Shown here: positions 1 to 5,983 of the stretch, in pieces | Layout of the letters: every line of letters begins with the position of its first letter | How positions within the stretch are numbered: the stretch's first letter is position 1 | Assembly (NCBI GenBank): GCA_021810735.1 | Contig: JAJZIF010000158.1 | Location: 1 to 7,938, forward strand | Reading direction: 5' to 3' | DNA from: Acidobacteriota bacterium | Lineage (GTDB): Bacteria; Acidobacteriota; Terriglobia; Terriglobales; Acidobacteriaceae | DNA length: 7,938 nt | Made by a program: the position numbers and the translations under genes | The notes under the pieces: model-generated | What the model was told of the DNA's origin: nothing | Databases searched by the model: none | The model's input: the letters and a program-made list of their open reading frames with translations, nothing else

Positions 1-131
1 AAGCGCGACAGGTTCATCCGGCCGCGCTCTTTCTTGGAGAACTTCGGCCCCAGCAGGAAGGTCCAGTAGTCGAGTTGCTTGCGGATGATCTCGGGACTAA
101 GCCGGTCGGCGGCGGCCTGCACTGCTGTCGG
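1..131 (-). pseudogene. Partial reading frame at window edge, possible mobile-element-associated remnant
   Basis: On the minus strand an open frame runs from just after a TGA (134-132) to the window edge. It reads roughly PTAVQAAADRLSPEI, then a stretch including QLDYWTFLLGPKFSKKERG, then RMNLSR. The composition is protein-like, and the LDYW...LGPKFSKKER pattern resembles, from memory only, a family of hypothetical or transposon-associated proteins frequent in Acidobacteria. No ATG precedes it. The only candidate start, a GTG at 122-120, has no ribosome binding site. It is therefore best read as the 3' part of a gene whose 5' part was lost, or as a frame interrupted by the TGA. The rest lies outside the window, so length and function cannot be judged. 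Confidence 0.35.
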
Positions 132-217
132 TCACCGTATATCACGCGCCTAATTCGAACTAAGGGAAGCAGCTTCTTCGATGTTCTCCGGGCACAGCTC
201 AAGTGGAGCGACGCTAG

Positions 218-1174
218 CTATTCCCTGGCGATCCAGAAGCTGCATGGCCATACGTTCAAGCCGTCCTGAGTCGGAGCAAACACCTTCAGATCCTCAGGCA
301 TCCTGGTGAAACTGTTTTCCCACTTTGCAAAAGCCTGCCGGAGAACGTCCGGATGGAATTGCTGCATCGCGCTCCCCGACCACGCCACCTTGTAGCTGGG
401 GTTAAATGACAAGAAGGCTTCGAGCAGATACTGCTCGCCCCAGAAGCAGAGGTTCGTCATTACGAATTTTTGTGGGTAGTCGAGCGGGGTAAATACATCG
501 TGAAAGTGCACGAGCACTCCAGGCGCGAGTTCAGGAAGGATGTGAAGGCATTCATACACAACATCGCTGTCCATCGAAACTACATGACTGGAATCGATAA
601 ACAGGATGTCGTTCGCTTGCAAAGTGCGAAACAGGTCGAGGGACACTGCCTGTACCGGGGTTTCAATGAGCTGCGTCAGGCCCGGAATGCCATCCCGGAG
701 AAACCCAGCCGGATTTGGCTCGATGCCGATCAACTCGCCAGGAAATCCAGCGGCTGCGTTCTTTCCAAGGGCGGCCGTCAGCAAGAGGGTAGTATTGCCA
801 CTGCCGATCTCGATGATTCGCTTCGGCTTGCGCGCACGAACAAAGGAGTAGGCGACTTCAGCATCGACGTGCTCGAAGAAGCCGTTGTTGAAGTGAAAAG
901 TGTACTTATCTCCTGAGTCTTTTTCAGGAAAGCTCCACTCTTCGGCGAACGGAAGAAGTTCACTTTCTACTCGTTCTATCTGGCTCGGTAGCCGGAAGTC
1001 GAATGCAGCGCAAGGACGACAGGTGTTCCAATTCTTGCGCTGCAGAGACTTCAGATTGGGAACCGGAAAATAGAAATGCGAGGGCGTCACGCTTACACCC
1101 AATTCCGCTTGCACAAATCGAAACAAAGACGAAGCAGCTGTCCTCATCCTCGCACTTCGCATGATGCTGCCCAC
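218..1174 (-). CDS. Class I SAM-dependent methyltransferase (Methyltransf_24-like)
   Basis: Predicted 318-residue cytosolic methyltransferase that would transfer a methyl group from S-adenosylmethionine to an unknown acceptor. Numbered from the chosen start, motif I (IIEIGSGNTT) lies at about 120-129, the strand ending in the acidic residue (IGIEP) near 150-153, the post-motif strand FIDSSHVV at 192-199, HFHDVF at 223-228 and WGEQYLLEAFL at 245-255. FIDSSH and HDVF are typical of the Methyltransf_24 group, often found beside glycan or O-antigen genes, but no such genes are visible here. The start is a GTG (1174-1172) because GGAGG (1187-1183) sits exactly 8 bases upstream. The frame stays open to a TTG at 1255 and an ATG at 1219, neither with a ribosome binding site. 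An internal ATG at 1162 is an alternative. Third-position GC looks lower than in the right-hand genes, which fits an acquired gene. Family is fairly sure; substrate unknown. Confidence 0.85.
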   Translation of the reverse strand: MGSIMRSARMRTAASSLFRFVQAELGVSVTPSHFYFPVPNLKSLQRKNWNTCRPCAAFDFRLPSQIERVESELLPFAEEWSFPEKDSGDKYTFHFNNGFFEHVDAEVAYSFVRARKPKRIIEIGSGNTTLLLTAALGKNAAAGFPGELIGIEPNPAGFLRDGIPGLTQLIETPVQAVSLDLFRTLQANDILFIDSSHVVSMDSDVVYECLHILPELAPGVLVHFHDVFTPLDYPQKFVMTNLCFWGEQYLLEAFLSFNPSYKVAWSGSAMQQFHPDVLRQAFAKWENSFTRMPEDLKVFAPTQDGLNVWPCSFWIARE

Positions 1175-1182
1175 AGCGAATA

Positions 1183-1187
1183 CCTCC
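1183..1187 (-). promoter_or_regulatory. Ribosome binding site GGAGG deciding a GTG start
   Basis: CCTCC on plus, GGAGG on minus, lies 8 bases before the in-frame GTG at 1174-1172. It is the only strong Shine-Dalgarno match near any possible start of the methyltransferase and sets the start inside the longer open frame. Confidence 0.7.
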
Positions 1188-1539
1188 ACAACTGAGATTT
1201 CCAGGTGAAGACCGGCCATCACTGTTTGCAACGGCGAGCATAACCCGTAAAACAATCCGATGCCAGAGCGGAAAGTTGAACTCCTTGCACATATTCACGT
1301 GCTAGAGGCTCCTGGTCTTCCGGCCATTCACAGCAGATAGGCATGTGAATAATGAAGTAAGATGCTGACTTTCTGCCAAACGTCAGCGGCTTGCAAACAT
1401 TGTGGCTTACCAGCAGTAATGCTCAGGATTTCCTTACGGTTTTTCGCGAAACCTAACGAGCAAATTGTCGCCCGATCTACCAGTCAGGCGTTGGATGTTG
1501 AAACTGACTGCAGATGCAGAAAAGACATTTGAACGTTTG

Positions 1540-1679
1540 CTAATGACTGTCTCTGAAGTTCATTCAACAATTCGATTGATGGAAGTGATTCGAACAGTAG
1601 CACAGGGCAGGCTAGAAGTCGTGCCCTGATACAAGGCCGAGAATCATTTCTTTAGCGAATTTAAGACTTAGGACACGAG
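1540..1679. mobile_element. MITE-like inverted-repeat element, copy 1 (short form, about 140 bp)
   Basis: The right end (1661-1679) in reverse complement reads CTCGTGTCCTAAGTCTTAA. The left end, CTAATGACTGTCTCTGAA, is a decayed version of the same repeat, with several mismatches and a one-base gap. Copy 2 at 4350-4759 matches along both arms: 1552-1603 against 4363-4414 differ at 2 of 52 bases, and 1604-1679 against 4684-4759 at 5 of 76. Inside is a 7-bp hairpin (CAGGGCA at 1603-1609, TGCCCTG at 1622-1628). There is no coding capacity, so any movement would need a transposase supplied elsewhere. No convincing target-site duplication is seen. The parent family was not identified. Confidence 0.75.
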
Positions 1680-2022
1680 TGCTACAGTTGCAGTTAATGG
1701 ATTCCACCTGATTTCCATCGCTACCCATTCGCCCACTGCCCTCTAAAAATCAACCTAAAACCGGAGTAAAAAGTGGAGGGGAGCGGCAAGGTGTTGTTTC
1801 AGTGGCACTTTGCACTGCTCCGCATCTGACCAAAATGGTGAAATCCTCAACGTTTGCAACCGTTTTTTGCTTTGAACCAGATGGCCATTCTGACGCATTT
1901 CGACTGTCGTTTTTAGGATCGAAGGTTTACAGCGCAGCTATCCCAAACAATTCGCTATCTGCAACTGTAGAGTTGGCAAAAGCTTCGAATTTTGGCAAGG
2001 GGCGGAACGAGGGTAATATCAG

Positions 2023-2058
2023 GCAGGAAACCGGATGAAAGCAGGAAACGGCATGAAC
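2023..2058. repeat. Tandem pair of 18-bp direct repeats
   Basis: GCAGGAAACCGGATGAAA (2023-2040) is followed directly by GCAGGAAACGGCATGAAC (2041-2058), identical at 15 of 18 positions. The second unit supplies the left arm of the hairpin at 2049-2078, so the duplication and the hairpin are physically merged. No role is known. Confidence 0.6.
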
Positions 2059-2078
2059 GTGTCCAACCGTTCATGCCG
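2049..2078 (-). terminator. Hairpin downstream of the DUF4136 gene, possible terminator
   Basis: A perfect 11-bp stem, CGGCATGAACG (2049-2059) with CGTTCATGCCG (2068-2078), encloses an 8-base loop. It starts about 43 bases past the DUF4136 stop. Read on the minus strand it is followed by only a short T run (TTTCCTG), so it would be a weak intrinsic terminator or an mRNA 3'-end stabiliser. The only gene close enough to use it is the DUF4136 gene. Confidence 0.5.
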
Positions 2079-2121
2079 ATAGCTGCGTCGCGCGGACTCC
2101 AGTTGCTAAGGAACGGCCACG

Positions 2122-2739
2122 TCAGTATTTGATTTTGGGAGGATAGCGATCCAGCATCTTGTAGACGGAATGGGCAACCTGTTTCTCCTCCGCGTCCCCG
2201 CTCTTCGTCACGTCGTCTTGGACGGCCTCACCGCGCCAGACAATCTTCCTGGTGTGCGCATCGATCATGTCCAGCGTCAGGTACCCCATGACGCGAACAT
2301 CCTGCCGGGTCTGGGAGTAGCCCATACCGCCCATGCCCATGCCACCCCAGCCCCAGCCGCCCCAACCACCCCAACCGCCGCCAAACCCATAGCCGAAAGT
2401 ATCAAGATCGGTGGTCGCACGGGTCGTAAAGTGGTAGGTCACGTATAGATCGGGGTTTTGCGAGCCGGAAACCTGTCGCATGTGTTTCTTCCTGGTCAGC
2501 GTGTAATTCACATATTCCCCAACGTATTGACGATAAAAGGGATGGTTGGTCGCCTCACTTTCCACCCATTCATAGGTCCTATACTGTGCAAACGGCGCAT
2601 CCTTGCTCCAGTTGGCGCGCACCTGCTGGGCCGCCGCAGTCAGCGGCAGACCGCAGAATAGCAATGTGCCGATGGCCACGACCACCCCGGCGCGCAATGT
2701 GGAACGCAATCCAGAACTAATGCTCAATATTTGTCTCAT
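2122..2739 (-). CDS. DUF4136 domain envelope protein with Gly/Trp-rich insert
   Basis: A 205-residue exported protein of the DUF4136 family, whose members are usually periplasmic or outer-membrane-associated and have no established biochemical function. A signal peptide spans about residues 1-38: basic start, hydrophobic core around 15-33, then a likely signal peptidase I site in LTAAAQQ. A cysteine lies in the hydrophobic core (LLFC), but its context is not a good lipobox. The DUF4136 core shows YRTYEW near 53-58, NPDLYVTYHF near 95-104 and GYLTLDMIDAHTRKIVWRG near 152-170. Between them, at about 116-141, lies a low-complexity insert of Gly, Trp, Met and Tyr. The ATG at 2739 is chosen because GAGG (2750-2747) precedes it by 7 bases and the signal peptide begins there; the frame stays open upstream to 2814. 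It is divergent from the DUF5715 gene. Confidence 0.85.
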   Translation of the reverse strand: MRQILSISSGLRSTLRAGVVVAIGTLLFCGLPLTAAAQQVRANWSKDAPFAQYRTYEWVESEATNHPFYRQYVGEYVNYTLTRKKHMRQVSGSQNPDLYVTYHFTTRATTDLDTFGYGFGGGWGGWGGWGWGGMGMGGMGYSQTRQDVRVMGYLTLDMIDAHTRKIVWRGEAVQDDVTKSGDAEEKQVAHSVYKMLDRYPPKIKY

Positions 2740-3015
2740 TGAAGTACCTCGATTCCGGCCCATCCCCGCTCGGCGGAAACTTCCGTAACACCGACCCCTC
2801 GGGCCTTCGTCCATCTATTAGATTGTCATTCGCCCATTTTAGTTAGCATCATAACTCCGTTGCCGTATTCACGCGATCATTTTGCGCGCATCGAAAAGCT
2901 CGCAGAACGCCTACAGCTTCCCTTCTACCGCCGGGCATCCTTCTGAAGCCTTTGTACCCCTTTGGTCACTACCATTGATAGCACGAATCACGTACTCTAG
3001 ACAGATAAGGTTGAG
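2740..3015. promoter_or_regulatory. Divergent intergenic region with both ribosome binding sites
   Basis: This 276-base region must carry the promoters of the DUF4136 gene (minus) and the DUF5715 gene (plus). The ribosome binding sites are clear: GAGG at 2750-2747 for the former, AAGG at 3007-3010 (5 bases before ATG) for the latter. A TTGATA near 2975 could be a -35 box for the plus gene, but no matching -10 box is evident at normal spacing, so no promoter is called. No operator-like palindrome stands out. Confidence 0.45.
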
Positions 3016-4353
3016 ATGCGGAAATTACCGTTTACATTCGGAAGCGGACACAGACTCGGCGCAGGGATTGTGCTGGCTTTTTGCCTAGCAGTTTCGATGT
3101 TCTCCCCGCGCCTGGTTTCCGCGCAAGCCGCCCATGCGGCGGTCAGCCGACGCCATCGCGCGCGCCCGGCCGTTCATCGGTCTGGCGCGGCCCTGCATCA
3201 TCGCCGGAGCGCGCGATCGGTTTCCGTCCACCGCACGAGAACTGCGCATCCGTCGTCGCGACAGCTTGTGGAACGCCGGATCTTCTCGCATCGGCGGCGC
3301 GGAGGACAGAGATACCGCAGAATCAGCGCAGCCATGACGCCTCGCGAAGATCATCCATCCGTCGCGTCCGACCACGAGCAGGCCCTGACGGTATCTCCGG
3401 CGATTGAATCTGCATCGCCCATGGAGGACGCCGTTGCGACCCAGAGTGCTACGGTTTCAGATACCCAGCCACAGTTGACGGTTGCGGCCCTCAAAAGCGA
3501 CACCAACGGCCCGAGCTCAGTCGGCGATATCGACCAGCACATGCTGGAGAGCGATCAGAACGCCCAGGTTTTCAGTGTCGCGGTGCCCCGCTATTCGCCC
3601 ATGCCGCTGCGTGGGTCCTATCAGGTTCTGGTGCATCAAAACGTCGTTGCCGATGTCGAAGGGCTGAACCGCATCCAGGACGACGCGCAACTGAACGCTA
3701 TGGTCCGGTCCGGCAGCCTGGTGGCGTTGCCGACCAACCCGGGATTGACCGTCGATCCCCGACTGCCGTTCAACCGCCGCTATTGCCGGCCCTGGACAGC
3801 CCAATTTCTGAGCGATCTAGCGCGCTCGCATGAACGCTTCTTCGGCAATCCCTTGATCCTGACCTCGGCCGTGCGCACGGTCAGCTTTCAGCGGCATCTT
3901 GCCCGTTACAACGGCAATGCGGCACCCGCGTCTGGCGATACGGCATCTCCGCATCTGACCGGGCAGGCGATCGACATCGGAAAAAAGGGAATGTCCTGGC
4001 GGGAGATCGCCTGGATGCGAGCCGTCCTGGGGCAACTGCAGAGCAGCGGCAAACTCGATGTCGAAGAAGAGTTCGAGCAGGCGTGCTTCCACATCTCCAT
4101 TTACGAGACGTACGCACCCCACAGCCCGTTGCCGGCTCGCCTGGCGGCGAGCACCGATATGCCGGCACCTGCAGGCCCAGCGATAGGCCGCGTCGCCGCG
4201 CCTGTCCGTCCCCGAGTGAGAACTATGACGGTTGCTCAACGCACACGCAGGCACGATCATAGCTACTATGTCCACCATGAGCGGCGAGCGGTCGTCCATC
4301 ATCGCCGTCATCATCGCAGGAGCATGTCTCTGCTGGCAGCCGGCCTCCGCTAG
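3016..4353 (+). CDS. Secreted DUF5715 protein with M15-peptidase-like metal-binding motif
   Basis: A 445-residue exported protein. A signal peptide covers about residues 1-36 (hydrophobic 14-30, cut likely after VSA). Residues 44-104 are extremely rich in Arg and His, and 105-170 form a polar, probably unstructured linker. The conserved domain, about 185-365, contains RRYCRPW (254-260), TSAVRT (283-288), SPHLTGQAIDIG (311-322), DVEEEF (348-353) and CFHISIY (357-363). SxHxxGxAxD followed by a late His is the zinc-site pattern of M15 D-Ala-D-Ala peptidases. H313, D320 and H359 would be the ligands, which suggests a role on peptidoglycan; DUF5715 itself is uncharacterised. The C-terminal tail (400-437) is again His/Arg-rich. 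ATG 3016 has AAGG 5 bases upstream. The TAG stop overlaps the terminal repeat of the adjacent mobile element, so the original C-terminus may have been longer. Confidence 0.82.
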   Translation: MRKLPFTFGSGHRLGAGIVLAFCLAVSMFSPRLVSAQAAHAAVSRRHRARPAVHRSGAALHHRRSARSVSVHRTRTAHPSSRQLVERRIFSHRRRGGQRYRRISAAMTPREDHPSVASDHEQALTVSPAIESASPMEDAVATQSATVSDTQPQLTVAALKSDTNGPSSVGDIDQHMLESDQNAQVFSVAVPRYSPMPLRGSYQVLVHQNVVADVEGLNRIQDDAQLNAMVRSGSLVALPTNPGLTVDPRLPFNRRYCRPWTAQFLSDLARSHERFFGNPLILTSAVRTVSFQRHLARYNGNAAPASGDTASPHLTGQAIDIGKKGMSWREIAWMRAVLGQLQSSGKLDVEEEFEQACFHISIYETYAPHSPLPARLAASTDMPAPAGPAIGRVAAPVRPRVRTMTVAQRTRRHDHSYYVHHERRAVVHHRRHHRRSMSLLAAGLR

Positions 4354-4414
4354 TGTCCTGAGTCTGAAGTTCATTCAACAATTCGATTCATGGAAGTGAT
4401 TCGAACAGCAGCAC

Positions 4415-4683
4415 TCAGGGGCTAAAGTCCACCGCCTGAAAGGCGGTGGGATTGATTGCGACTGAAAGTCGCCTGTTTGCGGCTAAACAGGCTGCGGAAA
4501 ACTCAATTTCTCGGAAGGGGTAAAAAATGGATCGCGCCAGGATGCCCCAGGAACGATCCGCGAGGCTTGACTGATTGTTTTCCATCCCGCAAATTTCTCC
4601 CTTTCGCCATACATTCGGAGTTTTTCCGCAGCCTGTAAATGGCATCTATTTTGGGCCATTTACGGCACCCTTCGGCTCTGCTC
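4415..4683. repeat. Hairpin-rich, REP-like insert within copy 2
   Basis: Consecutive stem-loops: CCACCGCC/GGCGGTGG (4429-4449, loop TGAAA), GCGACT/AGTCGC (4458-4472, loop GAA), GCCTGTTT/AAACAGGC (4471-4492, loop GCGGCT) and TAAATGGC/GCCATTTA (4636-4662). The first three, together with GGGGCTAAAGTCC at 4418-4430, share a CTGAA or CTAAA motif at or next to the loop, which looks like a repeat family of unrelated stems around a common centre. Short frames inside are not coding. Confidence 0.65.
4487..4636. mobile_element. Nested 150-bp element with its own terminal inverted repeats
   Basis: ACAGGCTGCGGAAAACTC (4487-4504) is the inverted partner of GAGTTTTTCCGCAGCCTGT (4618-4636), complementary throughout except for one extra T in the right arm. 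The ends resemble insertion-sequence termini, but the family was not identified. The 113-base interior has no coding capacity. The left arm overlaps the preceding hairpin and the right arm the following one, so structures interlock. A target duplication is not evident. Confidence 0.6.
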
Positions 4684-4760
4684 AGGGCAGGCTAGAAGTC
4701 GTGCCCTGATACAAGGCCGAAAATCATTTCTTTGACGAATTTAAGACTCAGGACACCAGT

Positions 4761-4867
4761 CATTTTCACTATGGGTGTAGAACGAAGCGGCGATGTGGAC
4801 GCAGCTTTTCCGTCAGGAAAAGCTGCTCTTCCTTGAACTTCGAGAGTTCATAGCAATAGTGAAAATG
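4761..4867. repeat. 107-bp branched inverted-repeat element
   Basis: A perfect 12-bp outer repeat, CATTTTCACTAT (4761-4772) with ATAGTGAAAATG (4856-4867), encloses two further hairpins: GCAGCTTTTCC/GGAAAAGCTGC (4801-4826, 11-bp stem, loop GTCA) and TGAACT/AGTTCA (4834-4850, 6-bp stem). Together they can fold into a three-way junction as RNA from either strand, or a cruciform. On the minus strand it begins two bases after the VWFA stop and would form that transcript's 3' end. No T tract follows, so it is not a classical terminator. It could be a second miniature element, a REP-like mRNA end, or a structured RNA. Confidence 0.6.
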
Positions 4868-4869
4868 CG

Positions 4870-5949
4870 CTAGTCGGGCGACTTGGGAGCGAAGTACCCC
4901 TTCATGGCGCGCACCTTGTAGTTGTGGTCATAGGCGGTAAGGTAAATCGGCCGGAAGGCGCCATCGGCCTTGAAATCCGCGGGCTTGTAGACCAGGGAAT
5001 ACTGGCTGCGCAGTTCTTCCTGAATGCCCTCAAACGAGGTGGCTACGTTTTCCATGCGGGACGGCGTGAAGGCGCGGCCACCCGTGGCTACCGCCATCGC
5101 CCTCAGAATGTCATCGCCGCGGTCGCGACTCGGACTGTCGTTGGTGCTGATCGTATAGATGGTGGTCTCGGCGCGCTGGCACATCTTCACCGCATCGTCC
5201 AGTGTGGCGTGGCTTTGGTCGTCATCTCCGTCGGAAAGCAGAATGATGGTTTTGCGAACGGAACCAGTGTCAGCCAGCGGGAGCATCTGATCGCGGCAAG
5301 CAGTATAGGTGGCGTCATACAAAGCGGTGCCGCCGCCAGGAGAGAGCTTGCGAATGCCGGCGGCCAGCAGATCGCCATTATTCGTGTAGGCCTGAGTAAT
5401 GTCCGGGGTCACATCGAAGCCCATGACGAAGGCAGTGTCGACCCGCGGTCTCAGGACGGACAAAAGAAATTCAACGGCGGCATTCTGCTCAAACTGAAAC
5501 CGTGAGCGAATGGAGCTGCTGGTATCGATCAGAAGCCCGACGCGCAAGGGCAGATTGGTCTGCTGCGTAAAGCTATAGACTTCGGCCGGGGCCATGTGGT
5601 CATCGAGCAGAGTGAAATCGCTCTCGGTCAAATTACGGATGAAGCGGCCGTGTTTGTCGGTGACCGTGAAGAAGAGATTGACTTCATTGACGACCGTTGT
5701 GATGGTGTACGCGCCATTTTGATCGGTCGTGGATGCAGCCTGTTGCGGCGGCGAGTTCGTCGAGAAATTTCCGGAAGCGCTGGGCGCAGGCGAAACGGCA
5801 GGTGGCGGCGCCTGACCAGTCGGAGGCGGAGGTGTTTGCGCAGTTCCGCGAGCCGACGTACCCGCAAGAAAAGCAAGAAGAATCGCGGCGATGCTCAACC
5901 CGATTCCGTTCCATGAATAGTCCCACTGTTCGCGCTTGAAGCCGATCAT
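4870..5949 (-). CDS. Secreted VWFA-related acidobacterial domain protein
   Basis: A 359-residue exported protein. A membrane or signal segment spans about 14-38 (cut probably near GTAQ), followed by a Pro/Gln/Ser-rich linker (39-75). A short beta-rich region (80-125; VNLFFTVTDKHGRFI, SDFTLLDD) precedes a von Willebrand A domain from about 135 to 320. The metal-ion-dependent adhesion site appears complete: DTSSS (142-146), GGGTALYD with T208, and LLSDGDDD with D240. This layout is that of the 'VWFA-related Acidobacterial domain' family, abundant in Acidobacteriota and presumed to mediate protein or ligand binding at the cell surface; no substrate is known. The C-terminus YKVRAMKGYFAP is typical of the family, so it appears intact. 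ATG 5949 is the only reasonable start and has only a weak GGAAAC upstream. It lies 34 bases behind the pseudouridine synthase gene and is probably co-transcribed. Confidence 0.88.
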   Translation of the reverse strand: MIGFKREQWDYSWNGIGLSIAAILLAFLAGTSARGTAQTPPPPTGQAPPPAVSPAPSASGNFSTNSPPQQAASTTDQNGAYTITTVVNEVNLFFTVTDKHGRFIRNLTESDFTLLDDHMAPAEVYSFTQQTNLPLRVGLLIDTSSSIRSRFQFEQNAAVEFLLSVLRPRVDTAFVMGFDVTPDITQAYTNNGDLLAAGIRKLSPGGGTALYDATYTACRDQMLPLADTGSVRKTIILLSDGDDDQSHATLDDAVKMCQRAETTIYTISTNDSPSRDRGDDILRAMAVATGGRAFTPSRMENVATSFEGIQEELRSQYSLVYKPADFKADGAFRPIYLTAYDHNYKVRAMKGYFAPKSPD

Positions 5950-5983
5950 CGTTTCCAGTTTACCAGTGTCGAGCGGGTTATTT

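Larger units (their letters stand above)
1175..2121. other. Gene-free, AT-richer intergenic stretch
   Basis: About 950 bases without a convincing gene. From 1175 to 1539 nothing stands out except a small inverted repeat (ATTCACA at 1326-1332, TGTGAAT at 1344-1350). Copy 1 of the inverted-repeat element occupies 1540-1679. From 1680 to 2022 only a 78-codon frame is open; its codon use is unlike the neighbours, so it is not called. A tandem repeat and hairpin lie at 2023-2078. The stretch is visibly less GC-rich than the genes to its right, consistent with a region that accumulates insertions. Confidence 0.6.
4350..4759. mobile_element. MITE-like inverted-repeat element, copy 2 (expanded, 410 bp)
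   Basis: Terminal inverted repeats: left CTAGTGTCCTGAGTCTGAA (4350-4368); right, in reverse complement, CTGGTGTCCTGAGTCTTAA (4741-4759), 17 of 19 identical. Both arms match copy 1, but 269 extra bases (4415-4683) separate them, bounded by CTCAGGG at 4414-4420 and 4681-4687. There is no transposase, so this is a non-autonomous element. Its left end overlaps the last codon and stop of the DUF5715 gene, and its right end touches the 107-base element at 4761. Its hairpins could affect transcript ends of both flanking genes. No clear target duplication flanks it. Confidence 0.8.

Noticed and set aside
470..916. 148-codon plus-strand frame
   Set aside because: It lies wholly opposite the methyltransferase, whose motifs are clear.
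1802..2038. 78-codon plus-strand frame starting at GTG
   Set aside because: Third-position GC is near 45% and the residues resemble no family I know. AAGG lies 10 bases upstream, but the frame ends within the tandem repeat at 2023, so chance is the better explanation.
3817..4374. 185-codon minus-strand frame
   Set aside because: Antisense to the conserved DUF5715 domain and running into the mobile element; no recognisable motif.
4429..4492. Possible CRISPR-like repeat series
   Set aside because: The stems differ from each other in sequence and spacing, and there are no uniform repeats or spacers.
4415..4645. Short frames on both strands inside the hairpin cassette
   Set aside because: They consist of inverted-repeat sequence and have no coding signature.
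4801..4826. Intrinsic terminator of the VWFA cluster
   Set aside because: The 11-bp stem is strong but neither strand has a following T tract, and it is embedded in the larger branched element.
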